NCBI RefSeq assembly: GCF_003436275.1
Contig: NZ_QSOP01000022.1
Coordinates: 1 to 39,760, forward strand
Source of the DNA: Collinsella sp. TM09-10AT
Lineage (GTDB): Bacteria > Actinomycetota > Coriobacteriia > Coriobacteriales > Coriobacteriaceae
DNA: 39,760 nucleotides
Direction: 5' to 3'
The notes beneath the pieces are model-generated. The model was given only the letters and a program-made list of their open reading frames with translations. It searched no databases and had not been told where the DNA came from. This document shows positions 39,359-39,760 of the stretch, piece by piece. How positions within the stretch are numbered: position 1 is the stretch's first letter; each line of letters begins with the position of its first letter. The position numbers and the translations under genes are program-made.

Positions 39359-39421
39359 AGGTTGACCTACTCGAGGTCGTCGCCCTTGTGGTGTTGGGGC
39401 TGAAAGGGTGGGACGCGTGGG

Positions 39422-39760
39422 TTATTTGGTTGTTAGGGTTAGTAGGTCGTTGGGGGTTTTGAGGTTGTAGGTGGCGTTTGGGATATCTTGGTGTGATCCC
39501 CATGCTGCTCGGGCAAAACTGACCCCTGCTGAAGTTGCGCATTGTTCGTCGTAGACGGTGTCGCCAACGTAGACGACGTTGCCAGGATTCGCGTCCGCAC
39601 GTCGGAGATATTCGAGCATGGGTGCGGGTGCGGGTTTATGTTCGGTTGTGTCTTCGACAAGGATGATGTGCTCAAAATACTTATCGAAACCAAGGGGTGC
39701 AATTTCTTTGGCTCTGTTAGACCAAATTTGACACGATCGGCTGTTCGTCGAACCGGGAAA
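39422..39760 (-). CDS. HAD-family hydrolase, C-terminal part (5' end outside window)
   Basis: The minus-strand frame is open from the window edge and encodes the last 112 residues of a phosphoglycolate-phosphatase-like HAD protein. Motif II is IWSNRAKEIAPLGF, with YFEHIILVEDTTEHKPAP (Lys of motif III) and the motif IV acidic loop VVYVGDTVYDEQCATSAGV. The catalytic DxD motif lies outside. The 46-bp terminal repeat runs through the codons for TNSRSCQIWSNRA. Substrate unknown. It is convergent with the aldolase. Confidence 0.82.
   Translation of the reverse strand, partial: FPGSTNSRSCQIWSNRAKEIAPLGFDKYFEHIILVEDTTEHKPAPAPMLEYLRRADANPGNVVYVGDTVYDEQCATSAGVSFARAAWGSHQDIPNATYNLKTPNDLLTLTTK
39710..39755. 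repeat. 46-bp inverted repeat, right copy
   Basis: Exact reverse complement of bases 1-46. It lies inside the HAD reading frame, five bases from the window end. Confidence 0.85.

Overview
The window is about 39.8 kb of high-GC (roughly 60% by eye) bacterial DNA. Lactococcal/staphylococcal-type lac genes (lacA, lacB, lacC, lacE, lacF, lacG) sit in a high-GC background rich in intergenic palindromes. This suggests a gut coriobacterium such as Collinsella. That is an inference from gene content and composition, since there is no rRNA or marker gene to prove it. Nearly everything recognisable serves one purpose: uptake of beta-galactosides through the PTS and breakdown of galactose by the tagatose-6-phosphate and Leloir routes.

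Layout. 1-4.8 kb: a nagA/agaA-type deacetylase, a flavodoxin, a first lacX-like epimerase plus lacC-like kinase pair, a decayed nagA tail and a YhcH-family gene. 4.8-8.5 kb: accessory DNA with a small hypothetical gene, a secreted-protein gene broken by an amber codon, tRNA-Thr(CGU), an orphan mannose-family EIIB lacking its phosphorylated His, and a DUF4143-type ATPase between repeats. 8.6-11.3 kb: galM, a divergent DeoR-family regulator, and a toxin-antitoxin pair. 11.6-26.0 kb: three parallel modules, each with a lactose-family PTS EIICB (lacE), a 6-phospho-beta-galactosidase (lacG) and a divergent LacI-family repressor. 26.2-31.4 kb: the only EIIA (lacF), a membrane protein, lacA-lacB, and a second epimerase-kinase pair. 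31.6-35.8 kb: galK-galT with a fourth LacI-family repressor. 36-39.8 kb: a flavodiiron protein, a second DeoR-family regulator divergent from a GatY/KbaY-like class II aldolase, and the 3' end of a HAD phosphatase gene.

How the genes work together. LacE1-3 would import and phosphorylate galactosides using phosphate passed from one shared LacF. LacG1-3 release galactose 6-phosphate. LacAB isomerise it to tagatose 6-phosphate, LacC phosphorylates that, and the aldolase splits tagatose 1,6-bisphosphate. Free galactose goes through GalM, GalK and GalT; galE is not in the window. Each LacI-type repressor faces operators of one family. One half-site (GTTAACATT) is shared by three of the four sets, and the other half differs between paralogs, along with the two residues that begin the recognition helix. 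A different motif, TGTTYGAATG, links the first DeoR-family gene, lacF and lacA.

Other notable structure: a perfect 46-bp inverted repeat at the two ends of the window, five copies of a hairpin element around the lac modules, and several large palindromes at operon ends.
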